From NCBI GenBank assembly GCA_034336665.1, contig JAPFBE010000003.1, positions 57,393,352-57,457,351 on the forward strand: a stretch of 64,000 bases of DNA, read 5' to 3'. A program made the translations under genes and the position numbers. Below, piece after piece: positions 59,421 through 64,000 of this stretch (its first letter is position 1; every line of letters begins with the position of its first letter). The notes under the pieces were generated by a model. That model did not search any database and had not been told where the DNA came from. It was given only the letters and a program-made list of their open reading frames with translations. This stretch comes from Luscinia megarhynchos (taxonomy: Eukaryota; Chordata; Aves; Passeriformes; Turdidae).

Positions 59421-61454
59421 GATATATTCTTCCAACTATATAATGGTCACAAGCAGAGTATATTTTTTATTAATCCAGAGGTCCTGAATGTATATAGCAA
59501 AATATTGATGCCTTCCTATCATGATGATCTGACAAATTTTGCATACTGTCTAAAGCTTCATTTTAATTTTGGCATCTTCACAAGCATATGAACCCCATTA
59601 AATCTAGGTAGAAAACTACCCAGGACATGGGTATATGGATATAAGTATAGAAGCACACTGGACAGACACACAACTTTATTTCAGAAAGCTAGGAAACAAT
59701 ATTTGAAACAAACATGAGGGGTTGTTACCTACTGTATATACAAGTGTATTATGTCTACAGTAAAAATGCATGACATTTGTGAGAGATCCAAAGTCAAAAC
59801 GTTTGCCCAAAATTTTAAAAAATCCCAACTATTAAATAGAAAAAATCTGTGAATATTCCTTTATTCAATATTTTTGTTAACTGTATTGAAAAATCACTGT
59901 TGTGATATACAGTAAAAATCAGAATTTTGCTTTCCACTTTCGTTCCACTTGCTAGATCATATTATCTCTTTATCAAATAAAACCATGTGGAACTTTAGAG
60001 GATTTGGCACAGAATATTTTCTCTGTAGAATACTACAGGAAGGTACTAATAACCTATGAAAATGTGTCATTATCAATTCAATTTGATAGTTCTTTCTATT
60101 CAATTTCTATTAAGATCTCTCAAATCCATTTAGAATTCCATAATGATTTTACCTCTCTCATTTCCTATGTAGGTCTTCTGATAAAATAAAAGGTAATTTT
60201 ATAACAGTAGCCTTAAATGGCAGTCAGGGCTCATCACAAAGTAGAAAGGACTAAGCAGTGTTGGTGACTGCTCAGCAATTAGAATAACCTGTCTGTCCAC
60301 GAGATGCACGTGACTGTAAGGCTTGAACAAATGTGTGTAAGAACAAATGGACAGGAAAGACTGGACCTGCAGACCTGGCTACTGCAATATCTGTGTGCAC
60401 TTTAGAGAAGTACCTACCCAAGAACTTAAAGTCTTTCTGAACTTAGGGAAACCTAACTTAATTAATAAAAACATGAAGGACAAAAACATAGGTATGTTTC
60501 AGACCTTTTACAGATTAGAAATATTTTTGTCCAGTAATATAGAAAATCCTTCTTTTCTTGCAGGAGTGACATTCCCAAGAACTTTTTTCTCTTTGGCGTT
60601 CCACTTAATCCTTTCCTTGGGAAGAAAATTAATGGGCAAAACTTATCTTCAAAATGAAAGTGAAATGAGATGCTGCCTCTGTTCTTCCATACAGCACTCC
60701 ACACATCCTTGACATGGGAGCAACTGCCCATCACACATCTACCCAAGAGAATTTGACCACACACATCTGATGTTCCAGAAGATTTTCCCAGTCCGCTCAG
60801 TGTGAACTATTCAGGGATGGGAGGAAGTAAATGACATATTTCTGTCAGGTGGTGGGTTTGTAGGGTTTTTTTTTTTGGCTTTTCTATCTAAGATATTTGT
60901 CAATAAATATTTTTTGTTTCAAAGAAAAACAAGAATCAATGAATATGACTGTGAGTTCTGACAGTGATGGCAAAATATTTTGGTATTGAGTGCCAGACAT
61001 ATTTTGAAAATGAATCTTGTTGATGCCAGCCCAAATGTTTCCTGAAATTAAATCTGGCAGCCTAAATTTAATGTAAAGAATTCACTTCAAAGAAGACTGA
61101 AACTGAGACCCCTCCCTTCTAATGAATCTCATGTTCCTTGACTGAAGACTTACAATTTTCCTATTCCTACATAATAAGTACATGACAACATACAGTTTAT
61201 TGCAGCTGTGGATCAGTTAAGGAACTGAAACTTGCTGCACATTTTACTGTCTTTTTCATTCTAGAATTTTCTTTTTTTATCTCTTAGTAAAGAAATAATT
61301 ATTTTCTTTTCCAATATTATGCTGGTTTTCTTTGTTAGCACTCTATTTTGACATGAAATGTAAAGAGTTAATAAACCATTAACAGAAAGACTGGAATTCC
61401 TGGAGAGAATTAAACTGAAAATCACATCTAGGCTCTGAGCTTTTCATATATTTA
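59421..61454. other. Unique AT-rich DNA, no gene seen
   Basis: The plus frame at 60347-60712 (121 codons) overlaps a 100-codon minus frame, has no domain and no splice context, so it is taken as chance. A short T11 run with flanking G/T lies at about 60849-60872. Confidence 0.5.
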
Positions 61455-61498
61455 TGGGGGAGGGGGATTGGCTTTTGGTTTGGTTTGGTTTTTTTTAT
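61455..61498 (+). repeat. G-rich then G/T-rich tract
   Basis: Five Gs, an A and five more Gs, then GGTTTGGTTTGG and an eight-base T run. Nearly free of C. Confidence 0.85.
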
Positions 61499-61608
61499 TA
61501 GAAGAGGTCATTACTATTATTTACATTGAATGCATGTCTATTTAAGCCAATGGATATCAGTCAACAATTCATGTAAAAACTCGATTGCCTAGAGAAAGTT
61601 GGATATCC

Positions 61609-61712
61609 TTTTTTTTGTTTGTTTGTTTGTTTTTTGTTTGTGTCTTTGTTGTCTTGGTTGGTTTGGTTTGGTGGGTTTTTTGGTCTTTTTTTTTGTTTGT
61701 TTGTTTTTTTTT
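61609..61712 (+). repeat. G/T-only low-complexity tract
   Basis: About 100 bases of T runs and GTTT/GGTTT units with only three or four Cs. The minus strand gives a lysine/threonine/glutamine-rich frame (61751-61569) that is an artefact. Confidence 0.93.
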
Positions 61713-62694
61713 CCTAGAAAAAGAGTGAACCATCCTAGTGTCTTCTGTCATTATTAATATCCATCAATTTTTGGATCATTCACAAGTAAGGGAGTGTGTA
61801 GAGCCTTCTTTGGGAAAAATACCCCTCAGACCAAGACTCCACTCCACACCTTTCGACTCATTACAGTTCAGATTTCACATTCTGTTTGAAGAGAGCCGTA
61901 GAGTGCCCAATGCATCGATAGATGACAATATTGTAATGACACCACTTGAAAGAAAAGGAGAGACTCTCAAGGCTCACAAATGTAAATTATTCACGAATAA
62001 GGTGAAACAAGAAAAGATGAGAGGAATTCACTTTCTTTAAAATTCTAAGTGTTTCAGTACACCAGCCCTGGGCAATTCTTTCAAAGCTAGAAAGAGAGAG
62101 ATTGGTTTTGCCGATGAAGATCCAAGGACAAACTTTAGGCGTGATTCTGTCAGAGAACAACTAGGAGGGGCTGTACAAGTAAATAACTAAAGATTTTTGA
62201 CAATAACCCCCCAAAACACATAATTAAATGAATTAGTGGACCAAAGTCTATCTCACTTTAACTAGACTTTCTTCACATGCAATACTTATTGGAATGACAG
62301 GAATGATAATTTCCAGGCTAAAGGCAATTAAGAACTAAATAGATGTGTTGGCCACAGTACCAGTGTGGTACCTGAGTTTCAGTGGTTCTTCCTCCTCTAT
62401 TCTTACCTCCTAAATACATGTATGAGCAATACCATTTTGCTGGATGGCTCTCCCAGTTCCTTTCTGCCAACATGACAAGACTTCATTTTCCATAATTATC
62501 GTAGCAGTCTGCTCATAACCTCAGACTTTGTATTGCATGTCATCCTATTATTGCTGCTGAAGTCCCAGTGTGGCTTAATGCTCTCTATAATTTATCTGCA
62601 CTGACACTACCTTCCAACTGAATGCTTTTAATCCATAGCAGTACTATACTTGGAGCTTATATTATCAAATCACTCTAAAGTCCTGGGCACATTG
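61713..62694. other. Unique DNA, no gene seen
   Basis: The plus frame at 61738-62040 (100 codons) has no recognisable domain. No repeat family seen. Confidence 0.5.
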
Positions 62695-62962
62695 TGACAG
62701 GACAAGGGGGAATGGCTTAAAACTGAAAGAGAATAGGTTTAAAATAGATATTAGGAAAAAGATTTTTACTGTGATGGTGTTGAGACACTGGCACAGATTG
62801 TCCAGAGAAGTCATGGCTACCCCATCCTTGAAAGGGTTTCAGCACAGGTTAGCTGGGGTTCTGAGTGACCTGATCTAGTGAAAGTTGTTCCTGACCAACC
62901 AAAGGTTCAGAACTAGGTGATTTTTAGAGTTCCTTCCAACCCAGATCATTCTCTGACTCCAT
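62695..62962 (+). mobile_element. CR1 LINE 3' end
   Basis: GTGACAGGACAAGGGGGAAT, TTTTTACTGTGATGGTGTTG, AGACACTGGCACAGATTGTC, CAGAGAAGTCATGGCTACCC and TTCCTTCCAACCCAGATCAT, ending TCTCTGACTCCAT, follow the CR1 3' untranslated region in sense orientation. An extra 15-20 bases around 62885-62910 suggest a small local insertion or duplication. 5'-truncated, no coding part left. Confidence 0.93.
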
Positions 62963-63180
62963 AATGTTCCACAATCCATTAAAACACCTCATCACTCTGT
63001 TTGCTGAGTTTGTCTATTAGTTACCAAGCCTTCAGGTGGGATATTGAAATGTTTTTAAAGAGATTCTGGTTAGTAGACCACATTTATTTATTAATTTTGT
63101 TTATTAAAATTCTTGGAAAATTTACAGAATTCAAAAATTTTATGTCAGTCTTTCTCCTAAATTAATTTAATGGGTGTTCT
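62963..63180. other. Unique AT-rich DNA
   Basis: Nothing recognised. Confidence 0.6.
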
Positions 63181-63338
63181 GGGTCTTTTTTTGTTTGTGT
63201 TTTTTTGGTTTTGTATTTTGTATGTGTGGTTTTTTTTGTATGTTTGCTTGCTTAGGGTTTTTAGTTTTGGTTTTGTTTAGTTTTTGTTTGTTTAGTATTT
63301 GTGGTTTTTTGTTGGTTTTATTTATTTTTTATTTATTT
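63181..63338 (+). repeat. G/T-rich low-complexity tract, about 155 bp
   Basis: T runs separated by single or double Gs (GTTTGTG, GGTTTTG, GTATTTTGTATG), with very few A and C bases. It produces an 80-codon F/L/V-rich plus frame (63174-63416) that resembles a membrane protein but is purely compositional. Confidence 0.92.
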
Positions 63339-64000
63339 CCATCCATTTTAATCCTTATATTTCTCATCCCTGTCTGTTTCTTTCTAGTTTTACCTGCTAT
63401 ATGTCAAAGATATTAACACTGAGAAATGAAAAAGACAAGTTTCTGAGTTCAGCACCTGACATCCAAATTTATTATTGAATTTGTTATTTATTATTAAAAA
63501 TGTATTATAGAATTGAATGAGCAGAGCACATAAGCAGGAATTACCCAGGGGAAGGCATAAGTCATTTTGTGACAGGTTACATGTACTTAATGCAGCTATT
63601 CACTTTTTTATTCATGAAAAACTCTGTGGATTCTACATTAAGTGTTGAATACCTTGATGGCCTTGACTATTTTTGCAATTGAAGGCATCTTCAAATATAT
63701 TTACCCATATGTCATGTGGACGTGTACCCATTTAGAAAGGATTAAAATTAAACACGGAATGTCAACCCTCATTACAAAGCTGTGCCATACTTTAACTTAA
63801 AAAGCAACTTGAGAGATGCTTACTAATTTTATTTATTAATTATGAAAAAAAATCTGAGAGAATGGATGTTGAGAGAAGCTAGCCATGCCCTGTATAGTAA
63901 GAATGCTAGCATAAAATAACAGCCAGTACATAGAATAGTATTTTCAATCACTCTTTATAACATTTCTTCCCTTCTGTAAAGCTATAGTAAATTTATCACT
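63339..64000. other. Unique AT-rich DNA, no gene seen
   Basis: No repeat, RNA gene or exon recognised up to the window edge. Confidence 0.6.

Noticed and set aside
60347..60712. 121-codon plus frame
   Set aside because: No domain and an overlapping minus frame. A rough estimate for AT-rich DNA of this length gives a few chance frames this long.
61455..61498. Interstitial telomere-like sequence
   Set aside because: The units are GGTTT/GTTTT in irregular order, not TTAGGG.
63174..63416. Small hydrophobic membrane-protein-like frame
   Set aside because: Its F, V, L and C content comes from the G/T-rich tract; there is no promoter or splice context.

Overview
The window looks like a gene-poor stretch of a bird nuclear chromosome, probably from a passerine. 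It is AT-rich and has no operons, no CpG-island-like block and no long protein-coding frame. It is littered with decayed copies of the avian CR1 LINE. The lineage call rests on one old SINE near 1.04-1.18 kb: its head matches tRNA-Ile and its tail resembles a CR1 3' end, the structure I recall for the passerine TguSINE1 family. I found no protein-coding gene I can support. The longest open frames (about 120-140 codons) are microsatellite artefacts, lie inside CR1 copies, or are about as long as chance gives in 64 kb of AT-rich DNA. The window is therefore intergenic or lies within a very large intron.

Layout. 0-10 kb: the tRNA-Ile SINE; a long purine-only (GGAGA)n array at 4.62-4.86 kb; a small antisense CR1 piece at 5.1 kb; a CR1 3' end at 9.34-9.59 kb directly followed by a decayed solo LTR of an endogenous retrovirus at 9.6-10.2 kb. 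10-28 kb: mostly unique sequence with ancient dispersed repeats (palindromic elements at 14.0, 15.9 and 27.7 kb, a MIR-type SINE at 17.1 kb, a MIR-like piece at 25.6 kb) and CR1 copies at 19.5 kb (sense) and 21.7 kb (antisense). 28-34 kb: nothing recognisable. 34.2-35.5 kb: a perfect 13-bp hairpin, an old CR1 reverse-transcriptase fragment, then a longer CR1 with 5' and 3' parts joined. 38.7-39.9 kb: a nearly T-free A/C tract and an antisense CR1. 41.4-41.8 kb and 48.2-49.0 kb: two GC-richer blocks of unknown nature. 50.6-51.0 kb: CR1 pieces in opposite orientation. 51.4-52.2 kb: repeat-free, homeodomain-site-rich sequence that could be a conserved enhancer. 54.4-56.1 kb: two more CR1 3' ends, the second keeping the family's terminal 8-bp repeat. 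59-64 kb: a CA/TA microsatellite, several G/T-only tracts and a last CR1 3' end.

No genes work together here. The content is a record of retroposition (CR1, the CR1-mobilised SINE, an ERV) on an older amniote background, plus simple-sequence expansion. Family assignments come from recalled consensus sequences and were not tested by alignment; element boundaries are good to roughly 10-40 bases. I did not find a convincing new biological system.
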